A program made the translations under genes and the position numbers. Of a DNA stretch of 64,000 nt, positions 16,621 through 25,626 are shown in pieces. The stretch is taken from positions 1 through 64,000 of the forward strand of contig NZ_SLVP01000006.1 of assembly GCF_004345425.1 (NCBI RefSeq). The letters run 5' to 3'. The notes beneath the pieces were generated by a model that was given only the letters and a program-made list of their open reading frames with translations, did not search any database and had not been told where the DNA came from. This stretch comes from Paenibacillus sp. BK033 (GTDB lineage: Bacteria; Bacillota; Bacilli; Paenibacillales; Paenibacillaceae). Within the stretch, counting starts at the first letter, position 1. Every line of letters begins with the position of its first letter.

Positions 16621-17238
16621 TTAGAACGAATCAGGGGCTGGAGGCGAGTTTCTGCCGGTTACTTCATCATAGAAGTGAGCCTGCGTAACGCTGATGTATG
16701 GACACAGCCATAGAAAACCCAGGCCAAAAGGAATCGCGGCCAGGATCGCCCAGCCGATAAAGGTCAGCTGCAGCACGAAGTAGCGCCATTTATTGCCCTT
16801 CATGATTTGTTTGCTTTCGTTGATGGCTTCAAGAACGCCGATATCCGGATTATCCCGCAGAATAAAAAACGCTTGCGAGTAGCGGAACGACGCAATAATC
16901 CCCGGAATGATTAACAAAAGCGTCCATAAAAAAGTAAATAGTCCGATCATAAAGTACAGGCAGAACGCTTTAATAAAGTGGGCGAAGCCGCTAAAGACTT
17001 CCGATACGGGCGGATTTTCTTTTCTCGCAATGCCCAGATAGAAGCTGATGAGTCCAAGTGAGATGGCGCCGCTGATCAGGAAGCTGATCACATTGCCGAG
17101 TACCGGGATCAAGTAATTGATCAGACCGATAACGGCCGCCAATAATATGGCCAGCAGAAAACCTCCGATCGCTTTTCCCCAATTGCCTCTCAGGCTTTCT
17201 CTCGCTCTGGCCCGCAGTTCCGAGTACGATGTGTTCAT
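16621..17238 (-). CDS. DUF975 family integral membrane protein
   Basis: A 205-residue membrane protein matching the DUF975 pattern: an N-terminal amphipathic helix (ELRARARESLRGNWGKAIGG), then about five hydrophobic segments including a Gly/Leu-rich pair and the FLWTLLLIIPGIIASFRYSQ segment. The function of this family is not established. A strong ribosome binding site (AGGAGGT) precedes the ATG. It stands alone, convergent with the sigma/anti-sigma operon. Confidence 0.85.
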   Translation of the reverse strand: MNTSYSELRARARESLRGNWGKAIGGFLLAILLAAVIGLINYLIPVLGNVISFLISGAISLGLISFYLGIARKENPPVSEVFSGFAHFIKAFCLYFMIGLFTFLWTLLLIIPGIIASFRYSQAFFILRDNPDIGVLEAINESKQIMKGNKWRYFVLQLTFIGWAILAAIPFGLGFLWLCPYISVTQAHFYDEVTGRNSPPAPDSF

Positions 17239-17428
17239 ATGTACCTCCTAAAAAGAATTATCACTCAAACAGCCGCTTTAAGGCTGTTAGGATGATTCTT
17301 GCGTCGAAAGCGTCATCTTAAATTTAGGATGGATAGCCATCTAAATATACGGAAGGAACGGAGAGAACATTCCTGAAAATAAGGAAAAGGATATTTTTTC
17401 CGCGTAGCAAACTATTAAGGTCATATAG

Positions 17429-17569
17429 AATGACTCTTCATCGGGGCTACAAAAGGGCGGCGATACTGACAAACTGCGTGCCTATGTTATGGGTGGGCAG
17501 CGTTGGGACCCTGCTTTTATGCGCGAAATTATCTTAAGAGGAAAAAATCCCTCTCAAGCCGGCAATTAG
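17429..17569 (+). other. Unassigned open frame in the DUF975-GH5 intergenic region
   Basis: The 368 bases between 17238 and 17607 lack a clear gene. One plus-strand frame is open for 46 codons up to a TAG at 17567 and reads like real protein (for example AYVMGGQRWDPAFMREIILR). It has no ribosome binding site or convincing start, and its end overlaps the GH5 terminator. It may be a decayed gene tail or chance; I do not recognise a family. Confidence 0.3.
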
Positions 17570-17592
17570 CCTGCGCTTGAGAGGGATTTTTA
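17543..17592. terminator. Terminator of the secreted GH5 gene
   Basis: AAATCCCTCTCAAGC pairs with GCTTGAGAGGGATTT over a 15-base loop, flanked by A and T runs, so it can work in both directions. It lies just after the stop of the minus-strand GH5 gene. Confidence 0.85.
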
Positions 17593-17606
17593 TCATAATA
17601 AACGTC

Positions 17607-20390
17607 TTAATACGTTTTTACCGCGTCAATATTAATCGCGCTGCTGCCGGTGCTGCCGGAGCCTTGATTAATGTAGAAGTTAATCTCGGCGATGGAGCCC
17701 AGATCGCGCGTGCTGTTGCCGCCGCTGTACCAGCTTGGGCGCGCAAAGCTGCTGAAAGGAACCTGGATGGTTGTGGCCGTTGTGCCGGATAGCGCGTAAG
17801 TCGTCTCCCACGGCTCGCCGCCGGCTTCCTTGAACTGCACGGTCAGCGTACGGTTGGAGCCGTCCGGCTTTACCCATAAAGAGAGGCCGGTTTTGCCGGA
17901 CCAGCTGGCGGAAATCGGGTGAATAACGCCCGAATAGTTGGCGGCTGTCGTAATGCTGTAGCTCAATTTCATGCTGCTAGTGCCATCGCTTTTTAGGGAC
18001 GTATCCAGGGTTGGCGTAATCGCGCTGCCGGACGAATTCATGGTGTAAGCGGCTTGCAGCGCGCTGTTTGAAGCATAGCTGTCAAAGCTGTCGATGGCGT
18101 CGCTTGGAGGCTGCGTGCCCCCGCCAACCTGGCCGGCAGTAATCGCATCTAAATAAATGGTGCTGCTGCCCGTCGTGCCGGAGCCCTGATTCACGTAGAT
18201 ACTATATTCCTTAACGGTATTAAGGTCCTTCACGCCGTTGCCGCCGCTGTACCAGCCCGGATGGTTGAAGGAGCTGAACGGCAGATTGACGATACCCGCG
18301 GTTGTGCCGGACAACGTATAGTACGTTTCCCACAGCTCTCCGCTGGTCTCCTTGAACTGAATCGTCAGGGTCCGGTTCGACCCGTCCGGCTTGAGCCAGA
18401 GCGACAAGCCTGTTGCTCCGGACCAGTCAGCCGTGCCAAGCTGCTTGGTTGCGCCTGCAAAGTTGGCCGGAGAGGCCGCGATGGTATAGGCAAATTTCAT
18501 GCCGTAAGTACCGTCATTTTTGTTCGCGGCATCCCGGGTAACCGTCAAGGCGCCGCCGTCCGTATTGCGGACATAAGCGCTTTGCAGCGCGCTGTCCGAG
18601 CTGTACGAATCGAACGAATCAACCGCAGCCGACGTCGATTGTGCGGCAGTCGTAAAGGTTAGGCCGGCATTCGATGCCGCCGTGGATCCGGTGCCGTTCA
18701 CGGCGGTTACCTTCCAGTAGTACGTTTTGTTGTAGGAAAGCGCGGAGCCCGCTGTATAGGAAGTGGAAGTAAGTCCGTCCGCGTTAATAACCGGGCTTGT
18801 ATAGGAGCTGTTATCCGCAACAACAAGCGTATAGCTTGCGGCGTTGCTGGAAGCATTCCAGCTGAATGTCGGCAGCACGCTTTGGCCCGTTGCCCCGCTT
18901 GCCGGAGACGATTGCGTGAAAGCGCCCGGAGCAGGCAGAGCCGTTCCGCCCGTGGCATAGACAGGAGAGTAGCTGCCGGCAACCCCCGCAAGATTATGAG
19001 CTTTTACTCTATACCAGTAAGCCGTGCCCGAGACGGAGGCCGAGTCGGTCCATGGCGTGCTGGTATCCGTTGCGCATTGGTTGCACACGACGGTCCATGG
19101 TCCGCTTGCACCGGCAGTTGCGCGCTCAACGGTATATTTGTCCGCTGCGGCCGCGCCTCTCCATTTCAGCTGAACCTTGCCACCGCTTGCCTGATGCCCT
19201 GTAATGAGCGGCGCATCGGGGACGCCCGCGGCAGGAACCGATATACCGCGCATCGCGTAAGCGTGGTTGCGCAGCTGCTGGGCTTTTGTCCGCATGTCGG
19301 TTGTCGTGCCCGGATAGTAGATGGTGAAGCCGTCGTTATGCACCTTGTAGCCGTAATCGTCGTTTTGCCCGAACAGCGCCCAATAGTTGCTGCCGGCAAT
19401 CGCCGGTTGGGCTTCGATGGCCGAAAGGAAGCTCGCAAGGGTACCGTAGGTTTCCAGGTTCCAGGCGAATTCGCCTACAACCATCGCTTTGCCGGCGGCT
19501 TGAACCTTGTTAGCCTGCGTATTCAGCTCGGTAACCGACAAGCCTTTGCAGCAGGCGCCAACGGCTGGCCATTGGTAAAAGTGATCGCTGTAGATGTCCA
19601 CGCTCGAAATCGAAAGATGAGCATCCTTCACGCCATAGGTGCCGTCCATGACGAGATGGTTGCTGTCGATGCTTTTCAAATAATCGGCAATGTCCTGCGT
19701 CCAATTCTTCATGGCCGTCGGATTGTCGTACCAGCCCAGCTCGTTGCCGGTTTCCCAGGCCATAATGGTCGGATCGTCTTTATACTTGACGCCTGTATAG
19801 GTATTGGTGCGGTTGAGGAGAACGCTTAGATGCTGCTTGAAGGCGCTGATAATCTCAGGCTTGTTGTAGAACTCGTAGCCGGTGTAGCTGATGCCGTCGT
19901 CGGGATAGCCGAACCAGCGCGTCCATGATTTTTTGCCGCCGTGGTAGTAATCGTATTGGTCGATGAGAGGCAGAACAAGGCGAAGTCCGGCATCGCCGGC
20001 CGCTTTAATCGCATAATCGAGCTTCTGGAAGGCGGTCTCGTTGTATGTACCTAGCGATGGCATAATACACTTCGTACATCCGAAGGAGATGGCGGCATGG
20101 GAGCGGACAACGGTTGCGCCCATTTCTTTTGCCGTCTGCAGGGCATTGTTTACGCGGAATTCGGTCGGATACTCGACGGGATTCTCGTCCAGGGCAAGCC
20201 AGTAGATGTTAGGGCCGCTGTAGCGGAACGGCTGGCCGTTCAGCATCAGCTGGCTGCCGGAGCGGGTAACGAAGCCGGAGACGGCGGCGGAAGCTTTTTT
20301 GGCTGGAGGACCAACGAGACTCAGCAAAGACATAAAGGCGAGAAGCAGGGCGAGAGCATAGGAGAGCATACGGAATCTGGTGGTGATCAC
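17607..20390 (-). CDS. Secreted GH5 glycoside hydrolase with two FN3-like and two CBM11-like modules
   Basis: A 927-residue exported enzyme. The signal peptide is followed by a GH5 (beta-mannanase/cellulase clan) TIM barrel (about 40-390). The acid/base is Glu217 in AWETGNELGW and the nucleophile Glu307 in VVGEFAW. Two fibronectin-type segments (about 395-590) and two CBM11-like jelly-roll modules (about 592-760 and 767-927) follow. There is no SLH domain, so it should be released. Start GTG 20390 follows AAGGAGG and gives a normal signal peptide; the longer frame adds 30 unlikely residues. It is divergent from the YesM/YesN pair, and its terminator is at 17543-17592. Mannan as substrate is an inference. 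Confidence 0.9.
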   Translation of the reverse strand: MITTRFRMLSYALALLLAFMSLLSLVGPPAKKASAAVSGFVTRSGSQLMLNGQPFRYSGPNIYWLALDENPVEYPTEFRVNNALQTAKEMGATVVRSHAAISFGCTKCIMPSLGTYNETAFQKLDYAIKAAGDAGLRLVLPLIDQYDYYHGGKKSWTRWFGYPDDGISYTGYEFYNKPEIISAFKQHLSVLLNRTNTYTGVKYKDDPTIMAWETGNELGWYDNPTAMKNWTQDIADYLKSIDSNHLVMDGTYGVKDAHLSISSVDIYSDHFYQWPAVGACCKGLSVTELNTQANKVQAAGKAMVVGEFAWNLETYGTLASFLSAIEAQPAIAGSNYWALFGQNDDYGYKVHNDGFTIYYPGTTTDMRTKAQQLRNHAYAMRGISVPAAGVPDAPLITGHQASGGKVQLKWRGAAAADKYTVERATAGASGPWTVVCNQCATDTSTPWTDSASVSGTAYWYRVKAHNLAGVAGSYSPVYATGGTALPAPGAFTQSSPASGATGQSVLPTFSWNASSNAASYTLVVADNSSYTSPVINADGLTSTSYTAGSALSYNKTYYWKVTAVNGTGSTAASNAGLTFTTAAQSTSAAVDSFDSYSSDSALQSAYVRNTDGGALTVTRDAANKNDGTYGMKFAYTIAASPANFAGATKQLGTADWSGATGLSLWLKPDGSNRTLTIQFKETSGELWETYYTLSGTTAGIVNLPFSSFNHPGWYSGGNGVKDLNTVKEYSIYVNQGSGTTGSSTIYLDAITAGQVGGGTQPPSDAIDSFDSYASNSALQAAYTMNSSGSAITPTLDTSLKSDGTSSMKLSYSITTAANYSGVIHPISASWSGKTGLSLWVKPDGSNRTLTVQFKEAGGEPWETTYALSGTTATTIQVPFSSFARPSWYSGGNSTRDLGSIAEINFYINQGSGSTGSSAINIDAVKTY

Positions 20391-20452
20391 ACGATAACCT
20401 CCTTCAATTTGGGTGGCCAATGGATAGCCAAGCACGCAAGGCCTGGGACAAA

Positions 20453-20467
20453 ATGTAAACGCTTTAC
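20453..20467. promoter_or_regulatory. cre-like operator in the GH5/kinase divergent region
   Basis: ATGTAAACGCTTTAC matches 13 of 15 positions of the CcpA cre consensus WTGNAANCGNWNNCW. It lies 63 bases upstream of the GH5 start. It shares the core GTAAACGCTT with a second site at 20629-20643, so either CcpA or a LacI-type regulator could bind both. Confidence 0.5.
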
Positions 20468-20628
20468 CTCCTTTCCGCACGGAATACGCAGGCCGCGTGC
20501 TACTAATCTAACGCCATCCGCAGTCTCTTGACTATTGGCTAATTTTTAGGTTTATTGCACTATGTTTAGGCCTTCCCGGTTAACGCGAAGAAAAGGTTGC
20601 CTGTTCCTCTGCCTCTGTGTCAGAATCA

Positions 20629-20643
20629 CAGTAAACGCTTACA
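20629..20643. promoter_or_regulatory. cre-like operator upstream of the YesM-type kinase
   Basis: CAGTAAACGCTTACA fits 13 of 15 positions of the cre consensus and repeats the GTAAACGCTT core of the site at 20453. It is 27 bases upstream of the preferred kinase start, so it would overlap the promoter or leader. Confidence 0.5.
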
Positions 20644-20669
20644 TAATAGAAAGACAGGAGCCTGCTCAA

Positions 20670-22460
20670 ATGAACATAGGACGTGGCTTTTTCCATATTA
20701 ACGGGTTTAGCAGCATGACCATGCAGAAGAAGCTCATTATCGTATTCGTGGTTCTGATCATTATTCCTATCTCGGCTACGGGGTTTATTTCCTACCAGAA
20801 TTACATCCAATCGATTAATAAGAATACCAAAAACTACGTCACCGAGCTGATCAGCAATATGCAGGCGAACCTGGACAGCCATCTGGAAGACATGATGACC
20901 GTGAGCAAAATCCCGCTTTACTCGGTTGAAATGCAGCAATACATGAGCCATCAGGAGATGACGCTCGAGAAGCAGCGCCAGATGGACTTCTACATCGGCC
21001 TGCTGGACAGCATGAGGAAAAATCTCTATTCCGCCTATCTCTACGATAATTACGGCAACGTCTTCTACCGGATCAAGACGGATGCCATCCGCGAGGATAT
21101 GATGAGCCATTACGAGGAATGGAAGCAGCTGGCCGTCCAAGGCAACGGCGATCCCGTCATTATTCCGACCCAGCGGGTGATGCGCGCAAACGGCACGCCC
21201 CAATATCTGTTCACGGTGCTGCGGAGCATCCGGGATATCGGCACGCTGGAGACAATCGGCTATGTAGCGGTGGACGCCGATATTCGCGTCATTGAGGATG
21301 TCGTGCAGGAGCTGAATACGGTAACGAACGGGAAGACGCTTATCATTGACGGCCGGAACAACGTGGCCTATGACAGCGATCACGTGCTGACGGCTACCAA
21401 TATTACGGGCAACGAGGTTATTCGGAAAGCCGTCGGCGATCAGGGCAATTTCAATGTCGTAGTCGACGGCATCTCCTACATCTGCAGTTACTCCGTATCC
21501 AAAGATACCGGCTGGAAAATATTCGCCTTTGTTCCGGTTAACTATCTGCATCACGATGCCCAGCTGACGCGGAACGTAACGCTTACGACGACGATCGCGA
21601 TTATCAGCTTCGCGCTGCTGGTCTCGGTCATATTGGCTTTTATGATGACCAGATCCCTCCGTCAGATGACGGAACTGATGCGTACGGTTCGCGGCGGCAA
21701 CCTGGACGTCAGCTTTGACGTGAAGCAGAAGGACGAGGTCGGCATTCTCGGCACGGAATTTAACCGCATGCTCAGGCGGATGAAGGAGCTCATTTCCGAA
21801 ATTTACGTTATCCAGTCCCGCAAAAAAGAGGCCGACCTGGAGGCGCTGCAAAGCCAGATTAATCCCCATTTCATATACAACACCTTAGAGACCATCCGGA
21901 TGACCGCCGAGATTAACGATGATGAAGAGGTAGCGGAGATGACCTTCACGCTCGGCAAGCTGTTAAGGTACAGCATTAACCGGGGGCGGGAGACGGTTGA
22001 ATTAAAAGAAGAGCTGCAGCATCTGGAACGGTATCTTCAGCTGCTTCGCTACCGGTTCAGCAACCGTTTTGTCGTCACCTTCGATATCCCTCAAGAGCTG
22101 ATGGCCTTCCCGGTCATGAAGCTGACCTTCCAGCCGATTGTCGAAAATGCGATCCTCCATGGCATGGAGGGCAAGCCCAACGAAGTTACGATCCGCTTGT
22201 CGGCGGAGCGGAAGGAGCAGCTTCTTATCTTTTCGATTAAGGACGAAGGCGCCGGGATGGACGCCATGACGCTCGATCTGCTGCGCCAATCCATGAACGG
22301 TACCCGCGAGGCGGGAAGCTCCAAGACGGGGGTAGGCCTGCGCAATGTCAACGAAAGGATCAAGCTGCATTACGGCGAGACGTATGGGCTGGAGATCGAG
22401 AGCAAGTGGGGAGAAGGAACAACCGTCTATTTAAAACTTCCGAGAAAGCATGGTGAATAA
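20670..22460 (+). CDS. Sensor histidine kinase, YesM family
   Basis: A 596-residue membrane kinase. Two membrane helices (about 21-42 and 300-322) frame an extracellular sensor domain. They are followed by HAMP, the His_kinase domain with His400 in QINPHFIYNTLE, and HATPase_c (FQPIVENAILHGM, KDEGAGMD, GVGLRNVNERIKL). It phosphorylates the response regulator starting three bases later. An in-frame ATG at 20562 would add 36 atypical residues; ATG 20670 follows ACAGGAG and gives the normal short cytoplasmic start. Between a glycanase and a sugar importer, it most likely senses the oligosaccharide released by the GH5 enzymes. Confidence 0.92.
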   Translation: MNIGRGFFHINGFSSMTMQKKLIIVFVVLIIIPISATGFISYQNYIQSINKNTKNYVTELISNMQANLDSHLEDMMTVSKIPLYSVEMQQYMSHQEMTLEKQRQMDFYIGLLDSMRKNLYSAYLYDNYGNVFYRIKTDAIREDMMSHYEEWKQLAVQGNGDPVIIPTQRVMRANGTPQYLFTVLRSIRDIGTLETIGYVAVDADIRVIEDVVQELNTVTNGKTLIIDGRNNVAYDSDHVLTATNITGNEVIRKAVGDQGNFNVVVDGISYICSYSVSKDTGWKIFAFVPVNYLHHDAQLTRNVTLTTTIAIISFALLVSVILAFMMTRSLRQMTELMRTVRGGNLDVSFDVKQKDEVGILGTEFNRMLRRMKELISEIYVIQSRKKEADLEALQSQINPHFIYNTLETIRMTAEINDDEEVAEMTFTLGKLLRYSINRGRETVELKEELQHLERYLQLLRYRFSNRFVVTFDIPQELMAFPVMKLTFQPIVENAILHGMEGKPNEVTIRLSAERKEQLLIFSIKDEGAGMDAMTLDLLRQSMNGTREAGSSKTGVGLRNVNERIKLHYGETYGLEIESKWGEGTTVYLKLPRKHGE

Positions 22461-22463
22461 CAA

Positions 22464-24026
22464 ATGCTGAGCATTATGATTATCGACGATGAGGATCTGA
22501 TCCGCCGCGGGCTGGAGAAGATCATTTCCAAGCTGAACGAGGAGTATCTGGTTGTCGGCAGCTTTTCGAACGGCTTTGAGGCTTCCCAGGAGCTGGACCG
22601 TTTAACGCCGGATGTTGTCATTACCGATATCAAAATGCCCTATATGGACGGGCTGCAATTCATAGAGGAATTAAGACGCCGCCTTCCGGATACGCGGTGT
22701 CTGATTTTGAGCGGCTACAATGATTTCGATTATGCGCGTACCGCCATGCAGTACGGCGTAAAGGATTATCTGATCAAGCCGGTTGACAAGGAGGAGCTGC
22801 TGGCGAACCTGTCTCATATTCATGAGGAGCTGAGGGCAGCGAAGCAGGAGAAAGAGAAGGAGCAGCTGTTAAGCAAAAAAGCGCAAATGAGCGATCTCCT
22901 GCTGCGGGAGCAGCAGCTGCGCCGGCTGCTGGGCGGAGATAGGGATGCCCCCGTATCCGCAGGCGTGGAGGAGCCTTCCGCACCTGTTATATTCGAGCAG
23001 CCTTACGCGGTGCTTGCCATTCGGGCTTCGAATCAGGGCATGAAGGAGCAGCTGCTGGAGTGGGGAAGAACGATGGCCGCTGAAGGCATGGAAAGCGTGG
23101 CGATGGAGGCGCAGGTTATCGCCTTGCTGATTCCTTCTCCAAGGGAGGAAGAGACATGCAGGCTAGCCCATAAGTCAGCGCTTCGTTTAATAAGCGACCT
23201 GCAGTTTGCCGCCAAAGGCAAGTTTGTCGTCGGAATCAGCGGCAGTTATAAAGGGAGCGCCGCTGCGTTGGCTGCTTACCGGGAAGCATTGGCGCTGTCC
23301 TATGCCGGCATTTACAAGCGCGAAGCGTTTGCCGTCGTAACGGGCAAGGAGGGACCAAACGCTCCCGCGGAGCCGGCTTTTTTTACGGCGCTATTGACGG
23401 GCGGGTTTACCCAGGCGCTCGAGCGGCTTGATGCCGAAGGCATGGGGACGGCGGTTCAGCAGCTGTTCGTGGAGATCGAGCGGGTGCGGCCGCCTTATGC
23501 GGACCTCGTCCAGTTTATGGCGAATCTGCTGTATACCGCCGTGCAGAAGGCCGACGGTCTGCTGGATGAGCTGGTGAAGCTGACGCCGCCGGGCGTGGGC
23601 GTCTACCAGTCCGTTGCCGACTTTTTTAACGTGGCGGAGCTGAAGGAACGGATCCAGCATCTGCTGGAGCTCTCGGTATACAAGCTTGCTTCCTTGCGCA
23701 AAGAAGGAGGCAATCGGGTCATCGAGACGGTTAAGCAGCTGATCCAGCAGGATTACGATAAAGACCTGGAACTGACCGAGCTGTCGGAGAAGGTATTCCT
23801 TAACCCCAGCTATCTCAGCACGCTATTCAAGCAGGAGACGGGGCTGACCATTACGCAATATGTGCTGCAGCTGCGCATGATGAAGGCGAAGGAGCTGCTC
23901 AAGAAGAGAATGGACCTGAAGGTATACGAGGTGGGCGAGCAGGTCGGCTATCCGGATTCTATCTATTTCAATAAGGTGTTTAAAAAAATGGTAGGCATTA
24001 CGCCAAAGGAGTACCGGAATTTATAG
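22464..24026 (+). CDS. Response regulator with AraC-type DNA-binding domain (YesN family)
   Basis: A 520-residue regulator with an N-terminal receiver (IIDDEDLIRRG, phosphoacceptor Asp55 in DVVITDIKMP, Lys in DYLIKPVDK). A long central region of about 280 residues includes a helical stretch rich in Lys/Glu. Two AraC helix-turn-helix motifs lie at the C terminus (LTELSEKVFLNPSYLSTLFK and VYEVGEQVGYPDSIYFNKVF). It starts three bases after the kinase stop and lies 151 bases upstream of the importer gene at 24178, which is its most likely target along with the two GH5 genes. Confidence 0.92.
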   Translation: MLSIMIIDDEDLIRRGLEKIISKLNEEYLVVGSFSNGFEASQELDRLTPDVVITDIKMPYMDGLQFIEELRRRLPDTRCLILSGYNDFDYARTAMQYGVKDYLIKPVDKEELLANLSHIHEELRAAKQEKEKEQLLSKKAQMSDLLLREQQLRRLLGGDRDAPVSAGVEEPSAPVIFEQPYAVLAIRASNQGMKEQLLEWGRTMAAEGMESVAMEAQVIALLIPSPREEETCRLAHKSALRLISDLQFAAKGKFVVGISGSYKGSAAALAAYREALALSYAGIYKREAFAVVTGKEGPNAPAEPAFFTALLTGGFTQALERLDAEGMGTAVQQLFVEIERVRPPYADLVQFMANLLYTAVQKADGLLDELVKLTPPGVGVYQSVADFFNVAELKERIQHLLELSVYKLASLRKEGGNRVIETVKQLIQQDYDKDLELTELSEKVFLNPSYLSTLFKQETGLTITQYVLQLRMMKAKELLKKRMDLKVYEVGEQVGYPDSIYFNKVFKKMVGITPKEYRNL

Positions 24027-24137
24027 TTCTTCCTCGGGTTGCCGAAGCTGGCTTTTGAAAAAATTCCAAAAACAAGACCATAAACAAAAAATCGCGACAT
24101 TAAATTGCGAAGGCGCTTTCTCTATAATCGGATTTGT

Positions 24138-24152
24138 AAGTAAGCGCATTCA
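24138..24152. promoter_or_regulatory. cre-like CcpA site ahead of the CUT1 importer
   Basis: AAGTAAGCGCATTCA matches 14 of 15 positions of WTGNAANCGNWNNCW (only the T at position 2 is wrong). It is 26 bases upstream of the binding-protein start, a common position for carbon catabolite repression of sugar operons. Confidence 0.6.
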
Positions 24153-24177
24153 CTACATATTCGAGGGGGAACCCAGT

Positions 24178-25533
24178 TTGAAGAAGAAGCAGTTGATTTC
24201 CGCCATGGCCGTGTTAGGCCTCGCGATGACAATGGCAGCAGGATGCGGCTCGAATAACGGCAACAACGAAGGAACGGCATCGCCAAGCAACAATAAAGCG
24301 GATAATGCCGCGGCAACAAATGCGGCCGACAACGCCGGCGCAACAAACGCCGCAGCCAGCGAAGAGCCGGCGGCTCCGAAGATTGCGGGCAAGGTCGTGT
24401 TCACAACCAACCGGACGGACCTGGTAGACACGGAGCTCAAAAACTACGCGGCCAAATTCCATGAGAAATACCCGGACGCAACGGTGGAGATCGAAGCCAT
24501 CAAGGACTATGACCAAACCACGAAAATCCGTATGGCGTCCAATGAACTCGCTGACATCAGCCTGATCCCCGGCACGGTGAAAAACTCGGACCTTCCAAAC
24601 TTCTATCTGCCTCTTGACGATCTTGGCTTGAACGACCGCATTTATTTCAAGGACAACCGCAGCCAGGACGGCAAGCTGTACGGCATCTCCTCCGGCAGCG
24701 CCGCGATGGGCGTCACGTATAACAAAAAGGCATTTGCCCAAGCCGGCATTACCGAAGCGCCTAAGACGCTCGACGAGCTTTACGCGGATGCGGAGAAGCT
24801 GAAAGCGGCGGGCATCATCCCGCTCGCGACAAATTTCAAGGACAAATGGCCGCTGTACGGCTGGGATCAGGAGGCGTTTATTTTCGCCAATGACCCGTCC
24901 CTGCACAACACGATGGCAACGCAGGATGAGCCGTTTGCCGTTGACGGCCCGCACTGGCAGGCATTTTCCATCCTGAAGAAAATGGTGGACAGCGGTTATG
25001 TCGAGAAGGACCTGATGTCGACGAACTGGGAAGGCTCGAAGAAGGATGTCGCTTCCGGCAAAATCGCGATGTTCCTGCTTGGCAACTGGGTTGTGCCGCA
25101 GGTTGTGGACAACGGCGCGGCTGCCGAGGACGTAGGCTTCTTCCCGCTGCCGCTGGATAACAGCGGGGAAGCGAAGGTTATTCTGGCTTCCGATTACTAC
25201 TACGGTATTGATAAGAACAGCGAAAATCCGGAAACGGCAAAGGCCTTCCTCAAATTCCTGATCGAAGAATCCGGCTATGACGATTACGCGGGCTTCATCC
25301 CCGTGCTGAAAGACAAGAAGCCTAAGCTGGCTCAGCTGAACGAATTTATGGCGACAAATCCGAAGGTAATCGAAATGTCCGTCGAGAACGACGATTACCT
25401 CGCGATTGCGAACAAAATGCAGTTCGACACTAGCGCTTTTGCCCAAGACGCGATTATGGGGAAAGACATGAAGACCGTATTTGATTCCTACAACAAGAAG
25501 TGGAAGGACGCCAAGAAGGCTTTAAGCAAATAA
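24178..25533 (+). CDS. CUT1 extracellular solute-binding lipoprotein (family 1)
   Basis: A 451-residue lipoprotein. The signal peptide ends in MAAGC, making Cys23 the lipidation site, and is followed by an Asn/Ala-rich linker. The mature fold is a MalE/family 1 solute-binding protein (KNYAAKFHEKYPDATVEIEA, then KLYGISSGSAAMGVTYNKKA). It captures oligosaccharides for the two permeases that follow. TTG 24178 lies behind GAGGGGGAA and directly gives a lipoprotein signal; the longer in-frame reading from 24055 has no plausible signal at its start. Beside two GH5 glycanases, the ligand is probably a manno- or gluco-oligosaccharide. Confidence 0.92.
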   Translation: MKKKQLISAMAVLGLAMTMAAGCGSNNGNNEGTASPSNNKADNAAATNAADNAGATNAAASEEPAAPKIAGKVVFTTNRTDLVDTELKNYAAKFHEKYPDATVEIEAIKDYDQTTKIRMASNELADISLIPGTVKNSDLPNFYLPLDDLGLNDRIYFKDNRSQDGKLYGISSGSAAMGVTYNKKAFAQAGITEAPKTLDELYADAEKLKAAGIIPLATNFKDKWPLYGWDQEAFIFANDPSLHNTMATQDEPFAVDGPHWQAFSILKKMVDSGYVEKDLMSTNWEGSKKDVASGKIAMFLLGNWVVPQVVDNGAAAEDVGFFPLPLDNSGEAKVILASDYYYGIDKNSENPETAKAFLKFLIEESGYDDYAGFIPVLKDKKPKLAQLNEFMATNPKVIEMSVENDDYLAIANKMQFDTSAFAQDAIMGKDMKTVFDSYNKKWKDAKKALSK

Positions 25534-25551
25534 GGTCCATAGCGGTTAACG

Positions 25552-25596
25552 GGAAGAGAAGATGCTTATCGCGGAATCGATAACGTTTTCTCTTCC
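25552..25596 (+). other. Intercistronic stem-loop between binding protein and permease genes
   Basis: GGAAGAGAA pairs with TTCTCTTCC, with an inner TTATCG/CGATAA stem. Such hairpins after binding-protein genes commonly protect the upstream message, so the binding protein is made in excess over the permeases. Confidence 0.65.
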
Positions 25597-25626
25597 TCCT
25601 TATCAAGGAGTAAAGAAGGGTTGCCG

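Noticed and set aside
20580..21869. 429-codon minus-strand frame opposite the YesM-type kinase
   Set aside because: Shadow of the kinase gene; no domain or start signal.
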